Shown here: positions 30,631 through 40,837 of the stretch, in pieces | Layout: every line of letters begins with the position of its first letter | Position numbering within the stretch: the first letter of the stretch is position 1 | DNA from: Esteya vermicola | Taxonomy: Eukaryota; Ascomycota; Sordariomycetes; Ophiostomatales; Ophiostomataceae | DNA length: 64,000 nucleotides | Assembly: GCA_002778215.1 (NCBI GenBank) | Contig: PCDM01000018.1 | Coordinates: 1,364,001 to 1,428,000 of the forward strand | Direction of reading: 5' to 3' | The notes under the pieces: generated by a model | Databases searched by the model: none | The model's input: only the letters and a program-made list of their open reading frames with translations | Told to the model about the DNA's origin: nothing | Made by a program: the position numbers and the translations under genes

Positions 30631-32969
30631 ATGATGGTCTACGAGCACTCCGTCGACCCTCTGTCTCTCTCCGCACCCGGCCCCAACTCTCCCCCGGGCA
30701 TGACCGCTTCCAAGTCCTCCAAGTCCTCCTCCTTCCACTCCCTCAGCTCCGACGACAACAGCGTCCTCTCCGATGTCAACCACTTTGAGGACATTGGCCT
30801 AGACGACGATTCCTTGACGCCACGCCTCGACCGTGACACCGAAATCAAGAGACTGCCCAACCGCTTCTCTCCGTCCTACTCGGCCGATCTTCGTGCGGCA
30901 TCGCTCCAGCAGAAACCACAGCAGAAACCCCTACACCCCACCGCCACCATCCGCGAACTCTCCCGCACACGTCCCGGCCAGATCAGCCCCCACAGCCCCA
31001 ATTACCAGCTCACCTCCTCCACCCTCACCAGTCGACCGGCCTTTCCCAGCCTGCAGGCTCACATTCGCAGCGCCAACGTCCGCAGCACCAACACCAACGC
31101 CCTCCTGCCCGGCCCCTTTTCCGCCCGGAGTCTCAGTCTCTCGCGCTCCTCCTCGCTCTCCTCCTCGCTCTCCTCTTCCCGCCACCGCAGCCCCAGTCCC
31201 CGCACAGCCTCCATCCATGTCTTCAAGGAGCCCGCATTGCCCGTCCGGCCCAGAAGGGGCAGCTGGCAGTCGACACGGGAACGGAAGACGGCCATGCAAC
31301 TGGAGATGGAATGCGACGAGGACGAGGGCGACGATATCCCGGAAGGCCTTGTCCTCGATAACGTGCCCATCTCCCCCCGGCCGCCTTCGCAACGCTCCCG
31401 GCCCGCCAGCATTGCCAGCTCTGTCGGCAGCTCCCCCGACCGCAGTCCCAAGGAGAAGACACGCAGTATAGGCAACGGGACGCCCCCCGTCGCCGTGGCC
31501 CAGGGCTCCCTCCGATCGCCCACCTGGAAGACCGACGCGCTCAAGGCCACCGGCGATCTGCACAGCCCCCTGAAATTGCGCGCCAAGAGCTGGACGGCCG
31601 CCATGTCCGAGCTCAATCTCGAGGCAAAGGAGCTGACCGAGAAGTTGGAAGAGCACGCCGACGAGCTGCATCAAAAGGGACAGCGGTCCAGCACCGGATC
31701 CCTGCCTACGGCCCGACCGACCATGACCGACGTGGCCGACAGCAAACCACGCCACAAGTCTGCCCTCCCGGAACTGCCACCCCTTCGCCGATCCAATATC
31801 ATGATCGATCCCCTGCCCGTGTCCAAGGAGAAGGAAGCCGTGCTCTCCCGCACTCGTCCGTCGTGGCTGCCTCCCAAAGACCCTGCCGAGGAGCGGAAAC
31901 ATTTGAAGGAGTACCAAAAGATGATGGCTCACAGCATGGAGGCCGAACGGCGCCGCGAGGCCGATCGGAAAGCTCGCTCAGACTGCCGCGACACTGCTGC
32001 GTCTAGCCTCATGCAGATCTGGGAGCACGAGATTGTTCCGCGCTGGACAGAGGCCATTCGTGAACGCCGGACGCGCGAGCTGTGGTGGCGGGGCATCGCT
32101 CCACGCAGCCGTGGCGCAGTCTGGTCACGTGCCATTGGCAATGAGCTCGGCCTCACGGAGATGTCCTTCCAGGCCGCACTCAGCCGCGCGCACGATGTCG
32201 AAGTCCGTGTCATGGCCAACACGGCCACGCCGGAAGACGAGCGGCATAGTGCCCACTTTGCGGCGATTCGCAAGGATATTGAGAATAGCACGTGGAAGGA
32301 CCTGAAGATCTTTCAGATTGGCGCCCCGCTCAATAACGGCCTGATGGACGTCTTGATGGCATATTCAATGTACCGCAGCGACATTGGGTATGTCTCTGGC
32401 TGTAATGTGAGTTTTTTACTTTGGATTCTTTTGATTCTCGCACATGAATGATGCTGACCATGCAGACGATTGCTGCTCTGCTCTTGCTCAACCTGCCGAG
32501 TGCGGCTTCTGCCTTTGTGGCCCTCGCCAACATTTTGAATCGCCCGCTGTCTCTCAGCTTCTACGCGAGCGACTCTGGCGCCAAGTCGTCTGCTTACAAT
32601 TTGCTGCTGCAGTCCCTCCAGAAAAAGGCACCAGCCTTGTACTATCACATTACCAGCTTTGCCGACCACGACCCCGACTATTACCTGAGCGGCCTCTTCA
32701 CCTCCCTCTTCACCAGCTGCTTGGCCCTGGACCAGGTTGCTCGTCTCTGGGACGTCTACGTTTTCGAAGGCGACACGGTGCTCGTCAATGCAGCCTTGGC
32801 CTATGTCATGCAGCGGGAGATGGTCCTCTTGGGAGCCAAAAACCTCGACGAGGTGCGCTTTGCTCTCGAGTGCAACGAGGACGGCTCGAAGCGCAAGCAG
32901 GTTGTCGTTGCCCAGACGGGCGAGGAAGACCGCTGGATGAAGGCCGTTCGTGATGCCGGCAAGGCCTAG
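30631..32969 (+). CDS. TBC-domain protein, TBC1D12/14-like, lacking both catalytic fingers
   Basis: Exons 30631..32406 and 32466..32969 (59-bp intron, phase 0) give 759 residues. About 450 disordered residues rich in Ser, Pro and Arg come first. A conserved segment then begins at ELWWRGIAPRSRGAVWSRAIGNELGLT, typical of the TBC1D12/TBC1D14 branch of Rab GAPs. In active TBC domains the arginine finger sits in IxxDxxR and the glutamine finger in YxQ. Here the first reads IRKDIEN (Asn in place of Arg) and the second YVSGCN (Ser in place of Gln). The rest of the fold is intact (TIAALLLLNLPSAASAFVALAN, ARLWDVYVFEGD). It may bind Rab proteins without stimulating GTP hydrolysis. Known relatives act in endosome/autophagy traffic; this is inference. 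Confidence 0.88.
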
Positions 32970-33882
32970 GATGTCTTGCCTGTCTCTGATGCCTGGCGCG
33001 CCCTTTGGATGCCTTTACGACGTCGATAGCGGGTGATTCCTCTCCATTCTCTCCATCTCCACGCATGTTTAGCCTTTTTGCTGTTTTCCCTTGCTGCATC
33101 CTTTCTACGCCTTGACGACCACTCTGGAGCTGATATCTGATCATTCGGAGACGAATACTTTTTTACCCGATAATGTTTTTTACTTCATTCCTACATTATT
33201 CCTCGCACACTTGACCCTGTCATACTTTGTGTCATATTCATCGACATTTCTACTGTGTATACTTAATTCTCTTTCATTGCCATGGAAGCCGGTGGCCTTA
33301 TTCATTTTGATTCTTCTGGCTGGGGGCGTTTTTTGAACATATTTTGGGAGGACTTGATTTTTTTTTTCTTTTGGGACGACAGGTAGCCAGCCATTGGTAC
33401 AAGTTACATAGGGACTGAATCGTATACAAATGGCGTTGAGCTCCAAGGAGCTCACTGTCGACATTGTGACTTTGATCTTGCCAGTACTATTGAACAAGTG
33501 AACAACCGAGGATATTGTGATGCTGACCGCTCCTCCAGTGAGGTGCTTGTTGAATTCTGCTGTCTTAGGACCCAGCGAACAAAATTACGCATATCAGAGC
33601 GATATGGCATCCTACTCGTCTGTACATACGAGTAGTACCCTGACCCTGGCGGGTCCCAGACAGCCCAGACAGGAGGACGGACAGACATTTGTGTCATCCC
33701 CACTTGCATGGCCGCCATGCTACTGTGTACGAGTACTCGTATGTGCTCAAGATGTCCAAGCTTCATCAACGGAGCACCAGTGGATTCGATCGGTGACAGA
33801 TATCATTGCTACTCGTACGCACTATGTGGGATGGCAAGAGAACTGGATGTGGGCTCTATATTGAGACTACGCAGTCGATGAC

Positions 33883-33905
33883 TATAAAAGAGGCCTCATA
33901 GGCCT
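33883..33905 (+). promoter_or_regulatory. orphan TATA-like box with AGGCCT inverted repeats
   Basis: TATAAAAG is followed directly by AGGCCTCATAGGCCT (two palindromic AGGCCT sites). No downstream gene was recognised, so function is doubtful. Confidence 0.3.
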
Positions 33906-34431
33906 GCCGGCACTCGTCTGGGCGTTCACGGAGCGTCCGTAGTCTAGCAATGTTTCTTTCTCACAGGAGCTTCTAGAACGGCTTCCGAGTCAAAGGTCCA
34001 TTGTAGACGGAGCACGGGGTAGTGCGTCTAGAAGAGCGTTTTGTTGGAACTTTTTTTTCCTTTTTTTTTTTGTTCTTTTTTCTCTTCTTTTATTTTGTTG
34101 GCCAACCCAGACTGCAAACGGCGAGATATGCCCGCGATCAGGGAGGCCTGGTCGAGCAGAGCACGATCACGGGCTTTGTCACAAGCCAGCTGCAGACGGC
34201 GGAGAAGCCATCCTATTCGCTATTCCCATTCCCTCCTGTCTTCTCCCGAGGTTAGCAGCAAAAAAACTATACAGGCAAGACACACAAAGAGACGAGCCCC
34301 GTCGGTCGGCGGCTTCTTCCTCAAATGGCAAAGACACCAGGAACCAGGAGTTATACAGAGTACGTACAGAACAAGTACTATGTACTATTCGTATGTTACT
34401 CCGTACAGCGTACTTTCAGTGGCTGGGTTGG

Positions 34432-34461
34432 GAGAGAGAGCGAGAGAGAGAGAGAGAGAGA
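34432..34461 (+). repeat. GA dinucleotide repeat
   Basis: About fourteen GA units with one CG interruption. Confidence 0.9.
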
Positions 34462-35219
34462 CTGGACCAAAAGTTTTGTCTCTTGTCATTTTAGGCTAGC
34501 ACGTGGAGAAGGGAAGATGCAGGACCGGCTGGCCAATGGGCTCTCGATCTTCCCCATAATTAAGACTGTGGTATGTGCTCCCTCAACAAAAAAAAATAAA
34601 ACCAGAGGGGTTACCCCAACGAAATAAAAAGCGGATCTGCCCTGAATCGACTATTCCGCATGTACATACTTTTTTGTATCGGAGCGGTATTTTGCATGTG
34701 ATTCTGCTCACACATAGTGTAAGTGAAGAGAGCAGCACACTCGTACGGTCAGACGAAAAGCAAACTTGTTCTGTGCAGAGTTCGCAGCAGAGGCTGGTCC
34801 TGAACAGCTCGCTTCGAGCGAGCGGAGTACGTATAGATCTACCATCCAGTCTAGAGTCTCCTGGTCTTGGCAGAAGAGGCGGGCGGTGGACACATGGAGG
34901 ACCCCCCCGACACTGTACACAGGATCCCCCTTCCCTTTGTGTCCTTTTGCTTTATACCTCTTCTCATTCGACCACGATGTGAGAGATTTGCTCCTAACAG
35001 GCTCCGTAACGTCTGAGCCCTTTTTACATGTACGAGTTAGGAAGTAGTATGGGTACAACGGGTCGGTGCCCCGGTGCCCCTCCTTGGTCTCTCCGCTTGT
35101 GCGGGTGTTGGGAAGAGAAGGAGAGAATGCAGAAAGGAGCGGATCAGGAGAGCGGTGAAAGGCTCTGCGTAACACTGCTGCTGTGCATTCTGGCCGTTCT
35201 GCTCGTCCTGCTCGTCCCT

Positions 35220-35480
35220 GCTCGTTGCGTGTCTTTTGTGAGTTCTACGAGTAAGCAAATACTCGTACAGGCGGTCTGCAAGGCAGGAGCAAGCATGTGA
35301 CTGGTCAATGGCTCTTGCCTCCTTCACAGTGCTGCGGGGGGGCAACCAGATCATACCAGCACATGGTATAGACAGTGTAGATAGTCTACTCCGTACTGAA
35401 ATGTACTCTGTACTCGAGTACCTTTTTGCCCAGTACGAATAGTACTCCGTACGGCATAACTCGTACGCACTCGTACTCGC
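35220..35480. repeat. GTAC-rich cluster (TACTCCGTA / TACTCGTAC words)
   Basis: Two perfect TACTCCGTA nonamers (35387-35395 and 35443-35451) amid many related words such as TGTACTCTGTACTCGAGTAC and ACTCGTACGCACTCGTACTCG. Confidence 0.75.
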
Positions 35481-36124
35481 CTTCTTCTCTCCTCATTCCC
35501 TCTTGCTATTTGCTCTTAGCCCACGGCTGAGCTAATTGTCGTTCCACTGACTCTGCTGACAAGAAAATTCTGCCGTGGAAAACCAATCCCTTCAGTGGTC
35601 AACAAGGGCATCCTCTGTTTTTTTTTTTTTTTTTACCCCAACCACTTGTGCCTGTTGGCGGATCGTCGTCGACATCAGCTGAAAAGGCAAAGAAAAATAC
35701 AGATAGCACACCACTTGGATGCATCCATGCTCCCATGAGACGGCCTTGTCGTTTTGTTTTGCCCAGCCGAGGAAAAAAAAAAAGAACATTTAGTACTTCT
35801 GCCTGTCTTTTTTTTCCTTTTTTCCCTTTTTTTTCCCTGCCAATAAAAATAGAAAAATACAATAATCAATATTAAAAAGCAACCCTGAGACCGGTAAGGA
35901 GGACTGGAAACACGGTCCCATACGAATCCCTCGTACTGCAGCGGAGGACATTTTAGGTTTCGTTCTCCACAGCTGGGTTCAGTCCCTTTTCTTGTCCATA
36001 AACCACCCCCTTCTTTTTGTTTCTTATTTACTCTTTCCCTCCTCCCTCTTTTCACCGTTTTTTTTTCTTCTTTTCTTTTCGTACGCCCAACACCCCTCTT
36101 ACCCTCCCCCCCCCTCTCTTTTCT

Positions 36125-36132
36125 TATATAAG
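36125..36132 (+). promoter_or_regulatory. TATA box of the desaturase gene
   Basis: TATATAAG lies 211 bp before the ATG at 36336, following a long C/T-rich stretch. Desaturase promoters are often TATA-driven and responsive to temperature or lipid supply; the response is inference. Confidence 0.55.
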
Positions 36133-36335
36133 CGCACAGGCCTGCCACAATTTGCAGCCAACATCACAGCACGAAAGAGGGATAAACCCCGTCTTATTAA
36201 GAGGGAAAAAAAAAGAAAAGAGAAAAAAAAAGCAGTAAGCAGAAAACAAATAAGGGCAAGAGAAATCCCTTTTTATTTTCTGCCGTCGACTAGACAGACT
36301 TGTCTTCTTTTCATTTGGTCAGCATTACCAGCATC

Positions 36336-37876
36336 ATGGCAGCCACCACCACCTCCCGTGCCGCCAAGAGCGCTGCTCGCCGCAACAAGGCCACCGTTGT
36401 CAGCACGTCCGATTCTGAGGCGTCTGCCCCCTCCACCGCAGACCAGTCGCCCATGGCCTCGCCGCGGCAGTCGGCCTCGTCGACGTCCCTGTCGTCCTTG
36501 GCGTCCAACGATGCCGAGAACGACATACAGTCCAAGACGGAGACGGAAGCCTATGGCAAGCTGCTCGACACGTACGGCAACGAGTTTGAGGTGCCCGACT
36601 TCACCATCAAGGACATCCGTGACGCCATCCCGAAGCACTGCTTCGAGCGGTCGGGCTTCCGCGGCATGTGCTATGTCTTCCGGGACATGGCCTGCCTCGC
36701 CACCACCTTTTACCTCTTCCACAACTTCAACACGCCCGAGTACGTGCCCTCCCAGGTCGGACGCGGTGCCCTCTGGGCCGTCTATGGCGTGCTGCAGGGC
36801 CTCTTTGGCACCGGCATCTGGGTGCTGGCCCACGAGTGCGGCCACGGCGCCTTCTCGCCGTCCAAGACATTCAACGACGCTGTCGGCTGGGTGCTGCACT
36901 CGAGCCTGCTCGTCCCGTACTTTAGCTGGCAGCTGTCCCACAGCAAGCACCACAAGGCCACTGGCAACATGGAGCGCGACATGGTCTTTCTGCCACGCAC
37001 TCGCGAGGAGCACGCCACCCGCATCGGCCGCTTTGTCCACGAGTTGTCTGAGCTGACGGAAGAGACGCCCATCAACACCCTGCTCACCCTCCTGCTGCAG
37101 CAGTTGTTTGGCTGGCCCAACTACCTCCTCACCAACGTCACCGGCCACAACTTCCACGAGCGCCAGCGCGAGGGCCGTGGCAAGGGCAAGAAGAACGGCT
37201 GGGGCACCGGCGTCAACCACTTCAACCCCCAGAGCCCTCTCTATGAGGACCGTGACGCCAAACTCATCGTCCTCAGCGATATCGGCGTCGGCTTGACGGC
37301 TGTCGCTCTCTTTTACCTCTGCCGCACCTATGGCCTCGCCAACATGGCCGTCTGGTACTTTATGCCCTACTTTTGGGTCAACCACTGGCTCGGTTCGTTC
37401 CCTCTCCCTGTCTTCCTTACCATCGTTTCCACACTTTCCCCCCTGCTAACAGTATAGTCGCCATTACCTTTCTGCAGCACACCGACCCCTCGCTGCCTCA
37501 CTACACCCCCGACACCTGGAACTTTGTGCGCGGTGCGGCGGCGACGATTGACCGCGAGTTTGGCTTTGTCGGCCGTCAGCTGCTGCACGGCATCATCGAG
37601 ACGCACGTCCTGCACCACTATGTTAGCACCATTCCCTTTTACCATGCAGACGAGGCTTCCGAGGCCATCAAGGAAGTGATGGGCAAGCACTACCGCAGCG
37701 ACGTCGAGGGCGGCTCCATGGGCTTCCTGTACGCCATGTACAAGAGTGCCCGCATGTGCCAGTGGGTCGAGCCGAGCGCCGATGCCACCGAGGCCGGCAA
37801 GGGCATCCTCTTCTTCCGCAACCACAACGGACTGGGTGTGAAGCCGCTCAAGCTGCAGCCGGGCGAGAAGATTTAG
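36336..37876 (+). CDS. FAD2: oleate delta-12 fatty acid desaturase, two exons
   Basis: Introduces the second double bond, turning oleate into linoleate in phospholipids of the ER membrane. Exons 36336..37392 and 37458..37876 join in phase 1 (65-bp intron, donor GTTCGT, acceptor TATAG) to form the family motif NHWLVAITFLQHTDP. 491 residues. All three His boxes are present: HECGH at ~166, HSKHH at ~202 and HVLHH at ~402. The N-terminal ~85 residues are a Ser/Ala/Thr-rich extension, then YGNEFEVPDFTIKDIRDAIP and KHCFERSGFRG, characteristic of fungal delta-12/delta-15 enzymes. Delta-12 versus delta-15 specificity cannot be settled by eye; delta-12 is preferred because it is the near-universal copy. 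Confidence 0.93.
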
Positions 37877-39104
37877 AAAATCTTGTTTTCCCTGCTCTTT
37901 TAGTTGATATGCCGCCTTTATTTTTGTGTTCTCCCCGTCGAGGAGAGGATAGACGCACATAGACAAGGACTTTTTTTTTCTGCCCTGCCCTGCTGGCCAG
38001 ACATCCAAGGGGAGATGGAGATGACTGGGAGAGAAAAAAAAACAGATGAAGATATCCAAAGCGAACAGCGACGAGAAAAGTAGCCGAAAGATGAGAAAGA
38101 CGATGAATGACACTTGACAGACACGCACATAACAAGAATAAAGAATTGTATTTCCTGTATTCAAAATGTGACATGAGAAAAAAGGCACAGGAAAAAGTGC
38201 ACAGAAGAAGAGAGCAAACGGAGAGAAGAGGGGAAACAAGAAACATGAGAATGCGGGCAGAGAAAAAAAAGCTGGTGCCTGTTCTCGGACTCGTAAGAAA
38301 ACCCGTGACGCAAACCCGTGACGCAGCTCGAGACCAATCACATTCGAGGCAATCGAGGTCCTGTTTCCGTTAAAGGCAATCGCAGGCGGGGCGTCAGCAA
38401 GTCGTTCCTTCTTTCTACTCTGTACTCCCTGTACTCGGCACTCCCTGTACTCTGTACTCTGTACTTCGTACGCACCTGACCACAGATTCCTTCTTGTCCT
38501 CTCTTCTCTTTCAGGCAACAACTCTCCATGACAAGCAGAAATGGAAACAAGGGCCTGTCACACTTTTCCTTGTAAGAGGAACAGACAGGCCATCCTGCTG
38601 GCTCTGTCATTTTCTTCCGCCCTGCCTCGACTCTACAAGAGATCTCTCCTTTGAGACCATTTCGTCTCTGGAATGTTTCGTAGCCGACAGAGCCCAACGA
38701 GACAATAGAGTCCAAGACAGTCGAGAGACATGAACGTGTTCTGCAGAGACAGTGTCTTGCTCGCAGCTATTTGTAGCCGAAAGAAAGTACGAGTAGAGGG
38801 ATTGGAAAGAGAAGAGGAAAAAGAAAGAAAAAAAAGTAAATACAGAGAATAAAAAAGTAAAAAAAAAAAAATTGCTAGACAACGTCTCATGAGACATCTA
38901 ATACATGGCCCATCCGCCACGAATCCCTCAGGCGTCGCCGCCTGCTCCCCCTCTCATTTCAACAAAAAAAATCAAAACTTTTTTCGTGTCTGTTTCGCCA
39001 CTTCTCTCTTCTTCATTTCAAATGATCATACGGTATCAGCTGGGCGAGGCGCCTCCCAAAAAACCATGGCCCCTGTCTCTCCTCATCGGTAACCATCGAC
39101 GTCG
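37877..39104. other. convergent intergenic region
   Basis: Between the desaturase stop and the stop of the minus-strand CVNH gene. It includes a run of GTACTC words at 38414-38475 (ACTCTGTACTCCCTGTACTCGG... style) and A-rich stretches near 38820-38870. No exon recognised. Confidence 0.5.
38414..38475. repeat. (T)GTACTC(C/T) short repeat run
   Basis: Six GTACT words in 60 bp, related in sequence to the dispersed TACTCCGTA nonamer but without a perfect copy. Confidence 0.7.
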
Positions 39105-39726
39105 TTACGCACTCGTCGGAACGTTGGATTTGCATGCCAGCGCTCCATTGAAGACAACGATTCCCTCGTCTGTGCAAAGCCTTAGCCATCGTGTTCTGCC
39201 CTGTTTCTGAAATGCAAATAGAACGAGAAAGAGGAGAAAGGAGTTTAAAAAGACAGGAAAAAAAAACTTACCCAAGTCCAAGCTCGAGTTGGCTGGAGCT
39301 CCATAAGAGTGCGACTCACAAGTGCAGGAGAGCTCTCTGTCGCCGACATGACAGGTCTTGCAGCTATTGGAATACTTTCCACTAAAAAGGTCAGTCAAGG
39401 TATGAAGCAGACAAGAAATAGACGAAAATAGGCTCTTACTAGATGGACCAGGCCAGCTCGGCCGTGGCCTGGTTGATGCCGATGCAGAGATTCAGGTCGA
39501 GGCTCGACTCCATCTTGGAGGTGCTGGTGCTGTTGGACACGCACAGTGCCTTGAGAGAAAAGGTGCTGTTGCTGATGGATGACGGTACCATTGTAATGTT
39601 TGTGCAGCTGGTGGTGAAGTTGTTTCCAGCAGCGTATTCTGCAGGTGCAGCAGAGGATGCTGCAGGGGCAGAGGATGCTGCAGACGCACAGAGGGCCAGA
39701 GCCCAGGGGATGGCAGACCGGCGCAT
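39105..39726 (-). CDS. secreted CVNH (cyanovirin-N homology) domain protein, three exons
   Basis: Exons 39440..39726, 39272..39381 and 39105..39169 (minus strand) give 153 residues. A signal peptide of about 20-27 residues is Ala/Ser-rich. The CVNH internal pseudo-duplication is visible: first half FTTSCTNITMV...LKALCVSN...SSLDLNLCIG...AELAWSI; second half YSNSCKTCHVG..ELSCTCESHS...SSLDLDEGIVVFNGALAC. Intron 2 (102 bp) is a multiple of three and would read through; its removal makes SSLDL run into DEGIVVFNGALAC, which is what the family shows, so I place the acceptor at GCACAG (39170). CVNH domains bind high-mannose glycans. Secretion suggests a role at the wall or outside; this copy's ligand is unknown. 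Confidence 0.88.
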
Positions 39727-40837
39727 GTTGTCAGGGATGAGAAAAGGGCAGAAGAGTTGGATTGGGAGAGAAGAGAGAATATCTTTTTTTTTTTTTAAAA
39801 AAAAAAGAAAAAAGCTTCTTTTCCTGTTGATATCTTTCACTTTTATTTTGTTGTTGAGAGTGGCGGGTAGTGAAGAAGGCGGGAGAAGCAAAAGAGAAGG
39901 AAGCGAAACACTGAAAATAGAACAAAAGACGAAGAGAAAGAAAGGATCGAAGGAAAGACGGAAAAAAGAAGAGCAAAAAAAATATGAAGAAGAAAAAAAG
40001 ACAAAAAGGCCAAAAAGACAAAAAAAGCAAAAAAAGAGGAACAGCGACCCCTGAATGCTCTACTCGCTCTTTCCTATTCTTCCTCTTCTGGATATACGCA
40101 GCTGGCCGTACGGAGCACGTTGTAGAACCTTTTCAGGAAGGAGGAGCTTAGCTCTGTAACAGATCGGCAGATATGTGGGGAGACTGGTTTTTCCTGCTTT
40201 TCTCCCCTCCTTCTTCCTTTTTCTGGGAATGACAGCAGCGATCGTCTGAACAAAATGTTCCTCTGGATTTATACGTATAGACTATATACATACCCGTAGC
40301 ATACACCAGTCTCTCTCATGCCGCCATTCTAATTGTCTCTTTTCCAGCCCCCCTTCTCCTTTAGGCTGTGAACCTCTATAAGTTCGAAAAACAGGAGATG
40401 AGAACCTCTTCCTTCTCTTCCTCTTCCCTCTGCGTTCCAGGTTAAATTAACCGGTGGCACTGAATTCCAACATGGCGTCTGCTCTTGCGCCACAAAGGAC
40501 AGGTATTACAGCCACCGATTTCATGCCAGATGATTGTTACAAACGCCTTTCCCCCGTGTGACAAAGAGGCCTCTGCCCCTTGAGAGGGGGGATGCCCCCT
40601 CTGGGAAAGGAGCAAAGGAGGACTAGATATTCATAATTTCGTCATTCTCTTTTTCTCTTTTTTTTTCTCTTTCTCTCTTCCGGCTTCCTCCTCTCCCTCC
40701 TCTCCCTCCTCTCAGCGTCCCGTAGCCAGTGAGCCCCGTCTTCACAATTTTTGAAAATAAAGAAATACGGCCAATCATTTTTCTTCCAGTGTTATTTTTC
40801 CCTTTGTTTTTTTTTGGAACCCCCAACCTATTCCTAT
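39727..40837. other. intergenic region upstream of the CVNH gene
   Basis: Purine-rich on the plus strand over about 39780-40050 (a pyrimidine-rich leader for the minus-strand CVNH gene), then ordinary sequence ending in the eIF3b 3' flank. No exon recognised. Confidence 0.5.

Larger units (their letters stand above)
32970..36335. other. long intergenic region, 3.4 kb, no gene recognised
   Basis: Contains a TATA-like element followed by AGGCCT repeats (33883-33905), a GA microsatellite (34432-34461), several T-runs (34050-34080, 35616-35632) and the GTAC-rich cluster at 35220-35480. TACTCCGTA nonamers are at 34397-34405, 35387-35395 and 35443-35451. The right end carries the desaturase promoter. 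Small open frames on both strands look random. Confidence 0.5.

Noticed and set aside
36273..37385. 370-codon minus-strand frame
   Set aside because: Antisense shadow of the desaturase, whose histidine boxes prove the other strand.
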